Source of the DNA: Paractinoplanes bogorensis
GTDB lineage: Bacteria > Actinomycetota > Actinomycetes > Mycobacteriales > Micromonosporaceae
NCBI RefSeq assembly: GCF_018829635.1
Contig: NZ_JAHKKG010000007.1
Location: 372,001 to 436,000 of the forward strand
Direction of reading: 5' to 3'
Length of the DNA stretch: 64,000 bases
This document shows, piece after piece, positions 41,208-50,135 of the stretch; the first letter of the stretch is position 1; every line of letters begins with the position of its first letter. Position numbers and translations under genes: made by a program. Under the pieces are notes generated by a model. That model was not told the origin of the DNA. It worked only from the letters and a program-made list of their open reading frames with translations, and did no database searches.

Positions 41208-41957
41208 ATGTGGGATCCGGCCGTCTACCGCCGCTTCGGCAGCGAGCGCTCGCGCCCGTTCTTCGACCTGGTCAACCGGGTCGGCGCCGAGAAACCGCGG
41301 GCCGTCACCGATCTGGGCTGCGGTCCCGGCGACCTCACGCTGACGCTGGCCGAGCGCTGGCCCGGCGCCCGCCTCACCGGCCTCGACTCGTCGCCCGAGA
41401 TGATCGACAAGGCGAACGCGCACGGCGGCCCCGCCGCGTTCCGGGTCGGCGACGTCCGCGAATGGCACCCCGGGCCCGACACCGACGTGCTGGTCACCAA
41501 CGCCACCCTGCAGTGGGTGCCCGAGCATCGCGAGCTGCTCACCCGCTGGGCCCGCGAGCTTCCGCCCGGCGCCTGGATCGCCATGCAGGTGCCCGGCAAC
41601 TTCGGCGCCCCGTCGCACGTGCTGCTGCGCGAGGTGGGGACGCGCTACGGCGTGGGGCACGTGCTGAGGGAGGCGCCGGTGGGCGACCCGGCCGACTACG
41701 CGGCCCTGATGAATGGGGCGGACGCGTGGGAGACCACCTATCTGCACCTGCTTCCGGCCGACGGAGACGACCATCCGGTGCTCCGCTGGATGGAGGGCAC
41801 GGCGTTGCGGCCCGTCAAGGCGGCCCTGGACGAGAATGCTTGGCAGTCCTTCCGGGCCGACCTGGCCCGGGAGCTGTCCGGCGCCTACCCGGTGACCGGC
41901 GCGCACGTCGCGTTCCCGTTCCGCCGCATCTTCGTGGTGGCCCGGACCGCCGTCTGA
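41208..41957 (+). CDS. tam: SAM-dependent methyltransferase, trans-aconitate type
   Basis: This encodes 249 residues. The start MWDPAVYRRFGSERSRPFFDLVNRV and the SAM motif VTDLGCGPGDLTLTLAERWP match trans-aconitate 2-methyltransferase (Tam). Further agreement is seen at GLDSSPEMIDKA, LVTNATLQWVPEH and AMQVPGNFGAPSHVLLRE. Tam methylates trans-aconitate, an inhibitor formed from cis-aconitate. Substrate use is inferred from family only. The ATG at 41208 follows GGGAGG. The ADA-like gene starts 13 bp after its stop, so the two are probably co-transcribed. Confidence 0.88.
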   Translation: MWDPAVYRRFGSERSRPFFDLVNRVGAEKPRAVTDLGCGPGDLTLTLAERWPGARLTGLDSSPEMIDKANAHGGPAAFRVGDVREWHPGPDTDVLVTNATLQWVPEHRELLTRWARELPPGAWIAMQVPGNFGAPSHVLLREVGTRYGVGHVLREAPVGDPADYAALMNGADAWETTYLHLLPADGDDHPVLRWMEGTALRPVKAALDENAWQSFRADLARELSGAYPVTGAHVAFPFRRIFVVARTAV

Positions 41958-41970
41958 AAGAAGGACCGAG

Positions 41971-43005
41971 ATGGTGACCCCGTTCATCGCCGGACTGCCC
42001 AAGGCCGAGCTGCACGTCCACCACGTGGGCTCGGCCTCGCCGCGGATCGTGGCCGAGCTGGCCGCCCGGCACGAGGGCGCCTCCCCGGTGCCGGCCGACC
42101 CGGCCGCGCTGGCCGAGTACTTCGAGTTCAAGGACTTCGCGCACTTCGTCGACGTCTACCTGACCGTGGTCGACCTGATCCGCGACGACACCGACGTCCG
42201 CATGCTGACCTTCGAGGTCGCCCGCGAGCTGGCCCGCCAGCAGGTCCGTTACGCCGAGCTGACGGTCACGCCGTATTCGAGCGTCAAGCGGGGGATCCCG
42301 GCGCCCGCGTTCTGCGAGGCGATCGAGGACGCCCGCCGCGCGGCCGCGGCCGAGTTCGGCATCGAGCTGCGCTGGTGCTTCGACATCCCGGGCGAGGCCG
42401 GCCTGCCCGCGGCCGAGGAGACGCTGCGGATCGCGCTCGAGGAACGCCCCGACGGCCTGATCAGTTTCGGCCTGGGTGGTCCCGAGATCGGCGTACCGCG
42501 GCCGCAGTTCAAGCCGTATTTCGACAAGGCACGGGCGGCCGGGCTGCACAGCGCTCCGCACGCGGGCGAGACCACCGGGCCGCAGACCATCTGGGACGCC
42601 GTACGCGAACTGGGCGCCGAGCGGATCGGGCACGGCATCGCGGCCGCCCAGGATCCCGGGCTGATGGCCTACCTGGCCGAGCACCGGATCCCGCTCGAGG
42701 TCTGCCCGACCTCGAACGTGCGCACCCGCGCGGTCGCCGCCATCGAGGAGCACCCGCTGGCCGTGCTGGTCGGGGCGGGCGTGCCGGTCAGCATCGGCTC
42801 GGACGACCCGCCGATGTTCGGCACCACGCTCGAGCAGGAGTACGCGGTGGCCGCCCGGCTGCTCGACCTCGACGATCAGGGGATCGCCGGGCTGGCCCGC
42901 GCCTCGGTCGAGCAGAGCTTCCTCCCCGTGGAGGGTAAGGCCGCCCTGCTGGCCGAGATCAGCGAATACGTAGCGCGTACAGCGGGTCCTGCCACAGCGC
43001 GATGA
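41971..43005 (+). CDS. Adenosine deaminase-like amidohydrolase
   Basis: This encodes 344 residues. Metal-binding motifs are HxH in AELHVHHVGS, the glutamate/His motif PHAGETTGPQ, the IGHG motif and SIGSDDPPMFG, all in the order of the adenosine/AMP deaminase family. Related enzymes deaminate adenosine, adenine or aminofutalosine; the sequence does not settle which. RBS AAGAAGGA-like sequence is visible at 41958-41966. It follows the methyltransferase closely. The last 47 bp overlap a small convergent gene on the other strand. Confidence 0.88.
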   Translation: MVTPFIAGLPKAELHVHHVGSASPRIVAELAARHEGASPVPADPAALAEYFEFKDFAHFVDVYLTVVDLIRDDTDVRMLTFEVARELARQQVRYAELTVTPYSSVKRGIPAPAFCEAIEDARRAAAAEFGIELRWCFDIPGEAGLPAAEETLRIALEERPDGLISFGLGGPEIGVPRPQFKPYFDKARAAGLHSAPHAGETTGPQTIWDAVRELGAERIGHGIAAAQDPGLMAYLAEHRIPLEVCPTSNVRTRAVAAIEEHPLAVLVGAGVPVSIGSDDPPMFGTTLEQEYAVAARLLDLDDQGIAGLARASVEQSFLPVEGKAALLAEISEYVARTAGPATAR

Positions 43006-43117
43006 CCACGACGATGCCGATCGTCAGCACCGCGATGATTCGCACCAGCCGCCGTTTGTTCAACCGGGCCGGGCCCTCCTCGGGCTCGGTCCGGGGCCGA
43101 TCCAGGGTGTCGCGCAC
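42959..43117 (-). CDS. Small single-pass membrane protein overlapping the deaminase 3' end
   Basis: This gene encodes 52 residues: MRDTLDRPRTEPEEGPARLNKRRLVR, one membrane helix (IIAVLTIGIVVVIALW) and a short outer tail (QDPLYALRIR). The GTG at 43117 has a full GGGAGG 9 bp upstream, better than most genes here. The positive N-terminal flank predicts a cytoplasmic N-terminus. It lies 15 bp downstream of the lectin metallopeptidase stop on the same strand, so it probably ends that transcript. Its last 47 bp are antisense to the deaminase gene. Function is unknown. Confidence 0.7.
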   Translation of the reverse strand: MRDTLDRPRTEPEEGPARLNKRRLVRIIAVLTIGIVVVIALWQDPLYALRIR

Positions 43118-43132
43118 AGCCTTGCCTCCCGC

Positions 43133-45346
43133 CTAGTCGGGTACCGCTGTCCAACTCTGGTAGCGCTGGTTGTTGCTGGTCTGCAGCACGAGCGTCCGGT
43201 GGGCGCCGTACCGCTGGTCGCCGACGCCGGCCACGAGACCGCCGTCGGTGGTGCGCAGCGTGAAGCCGTACGGCGAAGCCTGCAGTGTCCACTTCGCCAC
43301 GTTGCCCGCGCTGCAGTCGCCCTGCACGAGCGGCGTGCCCGCGACCGCGTTGCCGTCCAGCGGTCCGATGCACTTGCCGGAGGCCCGCGAGACCAGTGTG
43401 TAGCTGTTGGCGCCGCCCGGCACGAGCTGCCACTGCTGCTGTTGGGCGTCGTCGTCGCTGCCGCTCAGGGTGACCGGCGTGTCGTCGGCCGAGCGGGCCG
43501 CGTAGAGGTCGGCGGCACCGCCGGTGAGCGCGTTGGTCAGCGTGAACCAGGAGTTCTGCGCGGGACGGGCCGCGGGCGCCGTCTCGGCCGTGGCCCGGGC
43601 GGTGTAGCGGGTGCCCGAGGTCACGGTGACCTTGAAGCTGCTGTCCGGCTTGAGCCCGATCAGGCGGGCCCGGGTCGCCTTGGTGGTGGCCACCGGCTTG
43701 CCGTCGACCGCGACCTCGTAGGTCGCCTTGGCCGAGGCCGCGCTCCAGGTGAGCCGCACCGAGCTGCTGGTCGCGTCGCGCACCTCGAGGAACGCCTGCA
43801 CCGGCTCGGACTGCACGCCGTTGGCGGGCACCCGCGGCGGCGATGTGGTCTTGGCGGCGGCCACCGGCAGCTGCGGCAGGTCGCCCTCGCCGTCCGCCGT
43901 CGGGGCCGGTGCGGTGGGCTCGGCGCCCGGGTCGCCCGCGGTCGCCGACTCGCTCGGCGTGACGTCGGGCCCGGGCGGGGCGTCGCCGCCGCCGTCGGAC
44001 TCGCCGGGCTCGGTCGCGGCCGGTGCGGGCTGGACGCTCGCGCTCGGGGTGGCCGCAGACGGGACCGCACCGGGCTCGGCGGTGGGCGCCGGCGCCCCGA
44101 TCGCGTCGGGGATGTCGTCACCACCGTCGCTGCGCAGCAGGAACTCGCTCTGCGCGATGTTCCAGTTCTTGTCGAGATAGCTGCCCGGCTTCGGGTTGGT
44201 GTTGAAGTAGTCGTCCTTGCCGCAGTCGAGCCGCGTCTCGTGCTTGCGCGGGCAGACGTTGCGCACCGGCTTGCCCGAGCGGTCAGGGCCGCACAGCAGG
44301 TCGTATTCGTCGAGACAGCCGCCGGCGCCGCTCGAGTTGGGCGAGTCGATCAGCGTCGCCCCGAGCGTGTGGGTCAGCTCGTGGGCGGCCATGGCCGAGC
44401 TCCAGCAGCCCGCGTCGACCCGGCCGTAGGACGGGCCGCCGTTGTTGCGGTTGCCCAGGCCGGGCCGCTTGTCGGCGATGTAGGTGGCGATGCCGCAGTA
44501 GCGCTTGGCGTCGGCGAACATCAGGTATTTGCGGTCGGTGCGGTTGTAGCCGAGCTTCTGCAGCGCCGCGATGTTGCCGGCGAAGGAGGCCAGCGCGTCG
44601 GTGGGCAGCTGCACCTCGGTGACGTCGACCCGGCACTGCGGGGTGGTGACGAACCGGATGTGCCGGGAGCCGCCGGTCTCGGCCGCGCTCTCGTCGTAGA
44701 TCTGGTCGACCCCGGCCGACCAGCGCCGGATCGAGCCGAGGAAGTCGCTGTATCGGCTCGGGGTGCCGTATTCGTGCAGATAGAGAACCTGGACCCGTTT
44801 TCCCGTACGCCCGTCACCCTCACAGGCCACGTCGTGCGCGCCCATGATGAAGTCGGCGTCACCGGGCGCCACATCGGGCACCAGCGCCGGGGCGTCGGCC
44901 GTGAGCGCGCTGCCACCCTCGTCACGGGCGATCTCGGCGTCGGACGGGGCGGCCGCCGCGGCCTCGCGGATCGGGGCCGTCGGCTCGGGCGACGTGGCGG
45001 TCACCGGGGTGACGGCGTCGCGCACCTTGAGGCCGGCCGGCGCCTGGTCGGGGCCGTGCGTGCAGGTCAGCCGGTCGAGCTCGTACGACCCGGCGCAGAG
45101 CGAGCCCGCCTTGGCCGGCTTGAGCCCGTCGTAGATCAGCCCCTGGTCGGGCTTGTCGGCCGGCAGCGAGGTGAGGGCGAGGTTGCGCGCGTCGGTGCCG
45201 GCGACGTTGTCGACCACGCTCGGGCCGACGACCCCGCCGATGCCGAGCAGGGCCAGACCCAGGCCCACCGGCAGCAACCGGTGCGGGCGCCGGGACACGG
45301 CCCGCCGGTGACCACGCTGGAGCGTCGGTCGGCGGTGCGCGGTCAA
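43133..45346 (-). CDS. Secreted metallopeptidase with fibronectin III and ricin-type lectin domains
   Basis: This encodes 737 residues. A basic N-terminus and one hydrophobic signal (RLLPVGLGLALLGIGGVVG) direct export. The catalytic region has HELTHTLGATL, an HExxH zinc site in which the third metzincin position (usually His or Asp) is Leu. Paired cysteines follow (GGCLDEYDLLCG, NVCPRKHETRLDCG). A Pro/Ala/Ser-rich linker leads to a fibronectin type III domain (VRLTWSAASAKATYEVAVDG) and a ricin B-type beta-trefoil (YTLVSRASGKCIGPLDG...LVQGDC...W). The TTG at 45346 was chosen because AAGGAG lies just upstream. It probably binds and degrades extracellular glycoproteins. Confidence 0.85.
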   Translation of the reverse strand: MTAHRRPTLQRGHRRAVSRRPHRLLPVGLGLALLGIGGVVGPSVVDNVAGTDARNLALTSLPADKPDQGLIYDGLKPAKAGSLCAGSYELDRLTCTHGPDQAPAGLKVRDAVTPVTATSPEPTAPIREAAAAAPSDAEIARDEGGSALTADAPALVPDVAPGDADFIMGAHDVACEGDGRTGKRVQVLYLHEYGTPSRYSDFLGSIRRWSAGVDQIYDESAAETGGSRHIRFVTTPQCRVDVTEVQLPTDALASFAGNIAALQKLGYNRTDRKYLMFADAKRYCGIATYIADKRPGLGNRNNGGPSYGRVDAGCWSSAMAAHELTHTLGATLIDSPNSSGAGGCLDEYDLLCGPDRSGKPVRNVCPRKHETRLDCGKDDYFNTNPKPGSYLDKNWNIAQSEFLLRSDGGDDIPDAIGAPAPTAEPGAVPSAATPSASVQPAPAATEPGESDGGGDAPPGPDVTPSESATAGDPGAEPTAPAPTADGEGDLPQLPVAAAKTTSPPRVPANGVQSEPVQAFLEVRDATSSSVRLTWSAASAKATYEVAVDGKPVATTKATRARLIGLKPDSSFKVTVTSGTRYTARATAETAPAARPAQNSWFTLTNALTGGAADLYAARSADDTPVTLSGSDDDAQQQQWQLVPGGANSYTLVSRASGKCIGPLDGNAVAGTPLVQGDCSAGNVAKWTLQASPYGFTLRTTDGGLVAGVGDQRYGAHRTLVLQTSNNQRYQSWTAVPD

Positions 45347-45549
45347 GACCTCTCCTTGCCTGGCGGGTGCGCGGTGGGAGGTGGTTATGGGGTGGCCACC
45401 TCTCACCGCGCGGGGGCTTCGCCGGATCGAACCGAAGGGGCGGGCGGGCGCCGAACCGGGAAGCCGGATGGGATCGGGGGGAACACTGCCAGCCCGGCTG
45501 CGCGAGCGGAACGCCTTTAATGCAGATCTAAGCAAGAACATGGCCCGGT

Positions 45550-46953
45550 TCACTCGGACCGGGCGGGCCGGCCGCCGCGTTCCCGGGCCAGGCGCCCCAC
45601 GAGACCGAACCGGCTGGCCTGTTTCGGGGTCGCCTCGGCGTCCGACAGCAGCATGACCACGCTGGCACCGCCCAGAGCCGCCCGGTCCAGGCTGACCGAG
45701 CCACCCGCGGACTGCGCCGCGCGCCGGGCGATGTCGAGCCCGAGCCCGGTCGACCCCTGGTTGCTCTGGCCACGCTGCATTGCTTTCTCCGGATCTGGAA
45801 TGCCGGGACCGGCGTCGTCGACACGCACCGCGACCCATCCGTCGCGCCGCGAGATGCCCACCTCGAACGCCGTGCCCTGGGGGGTGTAGCGGAACACATT
45901 ACCCAGAATGGCGTCGAGCGCGGCAGCCAGTTCGGCCCTCGCCACGGGTACGGGAATGCGAACACTTGCCCCCGCCACCCGGTAGCTGCGGTTCTGGTCG
46001 CCGGCCAGCGCCGACCAGAACATCATCCGTTCCCGCACCACCTCGGCGGCGTCGCAGACCCCGGTCTCGGGCGCGGCCGCGACCTGGGCCCCGATCGCCT
46101 GCCGGGTGGTGTTGATCAGCTCGTTGACCTCGCCCTCGAGGGTGACGATGGCCTGCCGGATGCGCCGGATGCCGCGGCGCCGGTCGATCTCGTCGGCGTC
46201 CAGCTCGATGATCTGGGTGTCGTCCGGGTCGAGGGCCTCGGCGTCCAGGCGCAGCGCCGTCAGCGGCGTGCGCAGCCGGTGCGACAGGTCGGCGACCATC
46301 TCGCGCTCGCTGGTGCGCGAGGTCACCAGCCGGTCGGCCATCCGGTTGAAGGCATAGCCGGCCTCGGCCAGCTCGCGCGGGCCGGACGGCTGGATGCGTA
46401 CGCCGAGGTCACCGCCGCCGACCGCCATGGCCGCCTGCACCAGACCGCGGGCCGAGTTCACCGCGCCGCGGGCCAGCCGGTCGACCACGATGACACTGCC
46501 CGCCACCAGCACCAGCGCGATGCCGAAGAGCAGCCACCAGTCGGTCGCGGTGCCCTCGTTGAGCTCGCTGTCGGGCACGAAGACCTCGACCACGGACGTA
46601 CGCCCGGAGACGGTCACCGGTTCGAGCCGCACCAGCCCGCCGTCGACCTCCTGGGTCACGGTCGACCCGCTGGCGGCGGCGTGTCCCACCTCGTCGCTCG
46701 CGGCGCGGCCGCCGGCCGTCCCGCCGGGCGGATAGATCTTCACCCGGCCCTGGGTGCCGGCCGTGGCCGCGGCCAGGCCCTTGGCGCCGGCGCCGGCCGA
46801 GATCGCGCCGGCCGCCCGGGCGCTCTGTTGCGCTGCCGCGGTGAGAGCCTGCTCACGGTGGTCCTGGCGGAGTTCCCAGCCGAGCGGGATGAGGAAGGCG
46901 AGTGCGGCGACGGCGGTGGTCGTGGCGGTGATGTAGGCCAGGCGGGCCCTCAG
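45550..46953 (-). CDS. Sensor histidine kinase with HAMP linker
   Basis: This encodes 467 residues. Two membrane helices (ITATTTAVAALAFLIPLGW and WWLLFGIALVLVAGSVIVV) enclose an extracytoplasmic sensor of about 110 residues. A HAMP domain (LARGAVNSARGLVQAAMAVGGGDLGVRI) leads to the H-box MVADLSHRLRTPLTALRLDAEAL. The ATPase domain carries DAILGNVFRYTP, DDAGPGIP and GSTGLGLDIARRAAQSAGG. No ATG, GTG or TTG fits near the regulator stop. A CTG at 46953, overlapping the regulator's TGA (CTGA), is the best start. It phosphorylates the regulator encoded immediately upstream. Confidence 0.9.
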   Translation of the reverse strand: MRARLAYITATTTAVAALAFLIPLGWELRQDHREQALTAAAQQSARAAGAISAGAGAKGLAAATAGTQGRVKIYPPGGTAGGRAASDEVGHAAASGSTVTQEVDGGLVRLEPVTVSGRTSVVEVFVPDSELNEGTATDWWLLFGIALVLVAGSVIVVDRLARGAVNSARGLVQAAMAVGGGDLGVRIQPSGPRELAEAGYAFNRMADRLVTSRTSEREMVADLSHRLRTPLTALRLDAEALDPDDTQIIELDADEIDRRRGIRRIRQAIVTLEGEVNELINTTRQAIGAQVAAAPETGVCDAAEVVRERMMFWSALAGDQNRSYRVAGASVRIPVPVARAELAAALDAILGNVFRYTPQGTAFEVGISRRDGWVAVRVDDAGPGIPDPEKAMQRGQSNQGSTGLGLDIARRAAQSAGGSVSLDRAALGGASVVMLLSDAEATPKQASRFGLVGRLARERGGRPARSE

Positions 46954-47639
46954 TCCGGCGCCACCAACCGGAATCCGACCCCCCGCACGGTGCGCAGGTA
47001 GCGAGGCTTCGCCGCGGACTCGCCCAGTTTCCGGCGCAGCCAGTACAGATGAACGTCGATCGTCTGGTCCTCGCCGACCGATGGCTGTCGCCATACCTCC
47101 TCCAACAGCTCCCGTCGGGATACGACCCGGCCCGGGCGGGCGGCCAGGTATGCCAGCAGATCGAATTCCTTGCGGGTCAGCGCCAGCGGCTGCTCGGCCA
47201 GGGTGGCGCTGCGCTCGCCGATGTCGACCCGCAGCTCCCCGACCTCGTGCACGGCCGGCTGGGCCGTGCGGCTGGCCCGGCCCACGCGCCGCAGCACGGT
47301 GGCGATGCGGGCGTCCAGGTGGGCGCCGGTGAACGGCTTGACCATGTAGTCGTCGGCGCCGGCCCGCAGCAGGCGCACGACGGTCTGTTCGTCGTCGCGC
47401 GCGGTGGCGATGATGATCGGCACGTCGGTGATGCCCCGGAGCATGCGCAGCGCGTCCGAGCCGTCCAGGTCGGGCAGGCCGAGATCGAGCACGACGAGGT
47501 CGGGCGTCTCGGCGGCGACCCGCCGGAGTGCGTCGAGCGCCGTGCCGACGGCGTGCACGGCATGCCCCCGGTCGGCGAGCGATCGGAGCATGGCACCGCG
47601 CACGACGTGATCGTCCTCGACGAGCAACACCGTGGCCAT
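46950..47639 (-). CDS. OmpR/PhoB-family response regulator
   Basis: This encodes 229 residues. The receiver domain has acidic residues in LVEDDHVV, the phosphoacceptor in LVVLDLGLPDLDG (Asp51), switch Thr in IATAR and the conserved Lys in YMVKPF. The C-terminal winged helix (LTRKEFDLLAYLAARPGRVVSRRELLEEVW...TIDVHLYWLRRKLGE...LRTVRGVGFRL) is OmpR-type. It is paired with the kinase gene, which starts inside its stop codon. The pair lies upstream of the lectin metallopeptidase on the same strand, with a 200-bp gap holding a possible target promoter. Confidence 0.95.
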   Translation of the reverse strand: MATVLLVEDDHVVRGAMLRSLADRGHAVHAVGTALDALRRVAAETPDLVVLDLGLPDLDGSDALRMLRGITDVPIIIATARDDEQTVVRLLRAGADDYMVKPFTGAHLDARIATVLRRVGRASRTAQPAVHEVGELRVDIGERSATLAEQPLALTRKEFDLLAYLAARPGRVVSRRELLEEVWRQPSVGEDQTIDVHLYWLRRKLGESAAKPRYLRTVRGVGFRLVAPD

Positions 47640-47843
47640 GCGAAGAAGGTACTGCGCGTGGCAAGCTCGGCCTAACCGGTGATTCAGGGACACTCTTCGA
47701 TCACGGAGCGTGGCCAAAGATGGGCCGTTGCGCCGATGCCGCCGGCGCTTCCGCCCGGTAACAGCCCGGTATTCGGCCGGGAACAACCGAACCGCTACCC
47801 CGGCCGGGCTCAGATGCTCCGGCGGCGGGCCGAATCAGCGGGC

Positions 47844-49034
47844 ATGCCCCGGGCTAACAGTCTCTTCGTCGTTGCCGGCCTCGCCGTCGCCGCGAGCTGG
47901 TCCGTGATGCATCAGACCTGGATCGGATTCGTCCAGGCGGCGGTGATCGTGGCCGTGATGGTCATCGTCGTGCGCATGCTGGCCGGCCGGGACGCCGACC
48001 TGCGCGCGCTGCGCCGCTCGGTGGCCCGCGAGCAGGTGCTCAGCGAGGTGGGCACGGCGCTGATCCACACCTCCGACGTGGCCGAGGTGCACCGTCTCGC
48101 CGTCCGTGCGGCCGGCACCCTGCTGGCCGACCTCCCCGGCTCCCGTACGTCCGTCCTCGAGCACGGTCCCGAGGGTTTCACCGTCGTCGAGGCCGTCGGG
48201 GACAACGCCGGGGCCGTGCTGGGCCGCTCCATGCCGCCCGGCTCGATCCCGGACGAGGTGGTCACCCGGCTGCTGGCCGGCGACGTGGTCGTGGTCGCCG
48301 ACCCCTCCGCGGCGGGCTTCACCCACATCGTGAAGGTGAACAGCCGCCCCTACACGCTGATGCCGCTGACCAACGGCGACCGGTTCCTCGGTGTGCTCTC
48401 GGTGAGCGCCGCGACCGAGCTGCCGGCCGAGGTGTTCCAGGCCCTGCAGGCGCTGCGCACCCAGGTGGCGCTCGCCCTGGCCAGTGCCGCACTGACAGCC
48501 GAGCTGACCGAGCGGGCCCTGCGTGACCCGCTGACCGGCCTCGGCAACCGGACGTTGCTGCGCGAGCGGCTCACCGGCGCCCTGGCCCGGGCCCGGCGTT
48601 CGGGCCGACCGGTCGGCGCCCTGCTGCTCGACCTGAACGGCTTCAAGCAGGTCAACGACGTGCACGGCCACAACGTGGGGGACCGGCTGCTGCAGACGGT
48701 GGCCGAGCGGCTGCACGAGTGCGTCCGCGCCGAGGACACCGTGGGCCGGCTCGGCGGTGACGAGTTCGTGGTGATCACCGAGGACCTGGCCTCGGCCCGG
48801 GACGCGATCGTGGTGGCCGAGCGGATCGTGGAGTCGCTCGACGAGGCCATCCCGGTCGGCGCCAAGCGGCTGCACACGCCGGCCAGCATCGGCGTCGCGC
48901 TGTCCCACAGCGACGTCGAGGGCCCGGACGAGCTGCTGCGGATGGCCGACACGGCGATGTACGAGGCCAAGCGCCGAGGTGGCGGCGGTTTCCACCTGCA
49001 CGGCGCGCCCGAGGCGGTGCCCGTCCTGTCGTAG
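47844..49034 (+). CDS. Diguanylate cyclase (GAF-GGDEF) membrane protein
   Basis: This encodes 396 residues. Two N-terminal membrane helices (SLFVVAGLAVAASWSVMHQTW and VQAAVIVAVMVIVVRML) are followed by a GAF-like sensor domain of about 150 residues. The C-terminal cyclase domain starts at DPLTGLGNRTLL. Its active site is LGGDEFVVI, an intact GGDEF. Five residues upstream is RAED, the RxxD allosteric inhibition (I) site for c-di-GMP. The enzyme is thus predicted to make c-di-GMP from GTP with product inhibition. No EAL partner is seen. The ATG at 47844 is uncertain; an in-frame ATG at 47814 would add ten residues. Confidence 0.92.
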   Translation: MPRANSLFVVAGLAVAASWSVMHQTWIGFVQAAVIVAVMVIVVRMLAGRDADLRALRRSVAREQVLSEVGTALIHTSDVAEVHRLAVRAAGTLLADLPGSRTSVLEHGPEGFTVVEAVGDNAGAVLGRSMPPGSIPDEVVTRLLAGDVVVVADPSAAGFTHIVKVNSRPYTLMPLTNGDRFLGVLSVSAATELPAEVFQALQALRTQVALALASAALTAELTERALRDPLTGLGNRTLLRERLTGALARARRSGRPVGALLLDLNGFKQVNDVHGHNVGDRLLQTVAERLHECVRAEDTVGRLGGDEFVVITEDLASARDAIVVAERIVESLDEAIPVGAKRLHTPASIGVALSHSDVEGPDELLRMADTAMYEAKRRGGGGFHLHGAPEAVPVLS

Positions 49035-49046
49035 CGCCGGCGCAAG

Positions 49047-49052
49047 TAGGGT
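49047..49052 (+). promoter_or_regulatory. -10 box of a leaderless promoter (HIT gene)
   Basis: TAGGGT followed by exactly six bases and the GTG at 49059. It begins 12 bp after the diguanylate cyclase stop. Confidence 0.55.
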
Positions 49053-49058
49053 GCCGGT

Positions 49059-49589
49059 GTGAGCGACGACGTCGAGACCGGGGAACCCGACGGGCTGGAG
49101 CGGTTGTGGACGCCGCACCGGCTGACCTACGTCACCGGCGAGGAACGGCCCGAGGGCGGTTACGAGAAGCCCGACGGCTGCCCGTTCTGCCAGGCGCCCG
49201 CCGCCGACAGGCTCGTCGTCGCGCGCGGCACGCTGGTGTTCGCCGTGCTCAACCTCTACCCGTACAACCCGGGCCACCTGATGGTCTGCCCCTACCGGCA
49301 TGTCGCCGACTACACCGATCTCACCGACGACGAGACGGCCGAGGTGGCTTCCTTCACCCGTACGGCGATGCGGGTGATCCGCTCGGTGAGCCGTCCGCAC
49401 GGTTTCAACCTGGGGATGAACCAGGGTGCCGTGGCCGGTGCGGGCATCGCCGCCCACCTGCACCAGCACATCGTGCCGCGGTGGGGCGGCGACGCGAACT
49501 TCATGTCGGTGGTCAGCCGGACCAAGGTGCTGCCCCAGCTGCTCGACGACACCCGCCGGTTACTGATCGACGCGTGGCCCGCCGCCTAG
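49059..49589 (+). CDS. HIT-domain protein, Ap4A phosphorylase-like
   Basis: This encodes 176 residues. Zinc-binding CPFCQ (residues 40-44) and the HIT catalytic motif HLHQHIVPRW mark the HIT superfamily; the 'YNPGHLMVCPYRHVADY' segment is typical of AP4A phosphorylases such as Rv2613c. It splits dinucleoside polyphosphates. In mycobacteria this gene heads the HIT-pgsA-patA-pimA operon. Here it is followed by a divergent TetR/monooxygenase unit that interrupts the order. Its 3' end overlaps the convergent TetR gene by 30 bp. Confidence 0.92.
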   Translation: MSDDVETGEPDGLERLWTPHRLTYVTGEERPEGGYEKPDGCPFCQAPAADRLVVARGTLVFAVLNLYPYNPGHLMVCPYRHVADYTDLTDDETAEVASFTRTAMRVIRSVSRPHGFNLGMNQGAVAGAGIAAHLHQHIVPRWGGDANFMSVVSRTKVLPQLLDDTRRLLIDAWPAA

Positions 49590-50117
49590 CCGCCGTACGC
49601 CGGACGCGATCTCCTCGGCGCTGGGGGCGCTCCCGGGGTCGGTGAGCCACTGGGTCACCACGCCGGACAGCAGGGCCATCTGGGCCGAGCCGACCGTGCG
49701 CACGGTGGCCTCGTCGAGCTCGTCCTCGGCGATGCCCGTGGCCAGCGACGCCATGCCCCGCCGGCCCTGCCGCAGACCGCCGGCCAGCTGCGCCCGTAGG
49801 TCGGGGTTGTGCTCGGCCTGGATCATCACCTCGACGCTGGCCAGCCACAGCTCGCGATGGGTGGTGATCGAGTGGATCACCCGCGACCAGAACTCCTCGG
49901 GTTCGCCGCTCAGCGCGCGGCCTATCTCGTCGCCCCAGTCCTCCATCGCGCCCACCATGGCCGCGGTCATCAGCGCCTCGGTCGAGCCGTAGTGGTAGCC
50001 GATCGAGCCGAGATTCGTCCCGGACAGAGCGACGATGTCGCGCGCCGTCGTGCGGGCGTAGCCCTTCTCGTACAACGCGCGCTTCGCGCCGTCCAGCAGA
50101 TCTTCGCGGTGCCCCAT
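49560..50117 (-). CDS. TetR-family repressor
   Basis: This encodes 185 residues. The N-terminal HTH (KRALYEKGYARTTARDIVALSGTNLGSIGYHYGSTEAL) is the canonical TetR DNA-binding domain. The C-terminal part (ELWLASVEVMIQAEHNPDLRAQLAGGLRQGRRGM...QMALLSGVVTQWLTDP) forms the ligand-binding and dimer domain. It is divergent from a flavin monooxygenase gene, with a perfect 29-bp inverted repeat between them. This is the usual arrangement for a repressor that senses a substrate of the enzyme it controls. Confidence 0.95.
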   Translation of the reverse strand: MGHREDLLDGAKRALYEKGYARTTARDIVALSGTNLGSIGYHYGSTEALMTAAMVGAMEDWGDEIGRALSGEPEEFWSRVIHSITTHRELWLASVEVMIQAEHNPDLRAQLAGGLRQGRRGMASLATGIAEDELDEATVRTVGSAQMALLSGVVTQWLTDPGSAPSAEEIASGVRRLGGGPRVDQ

Positions 50118-50135
50118 GAACGCCGATCCTAAGTT

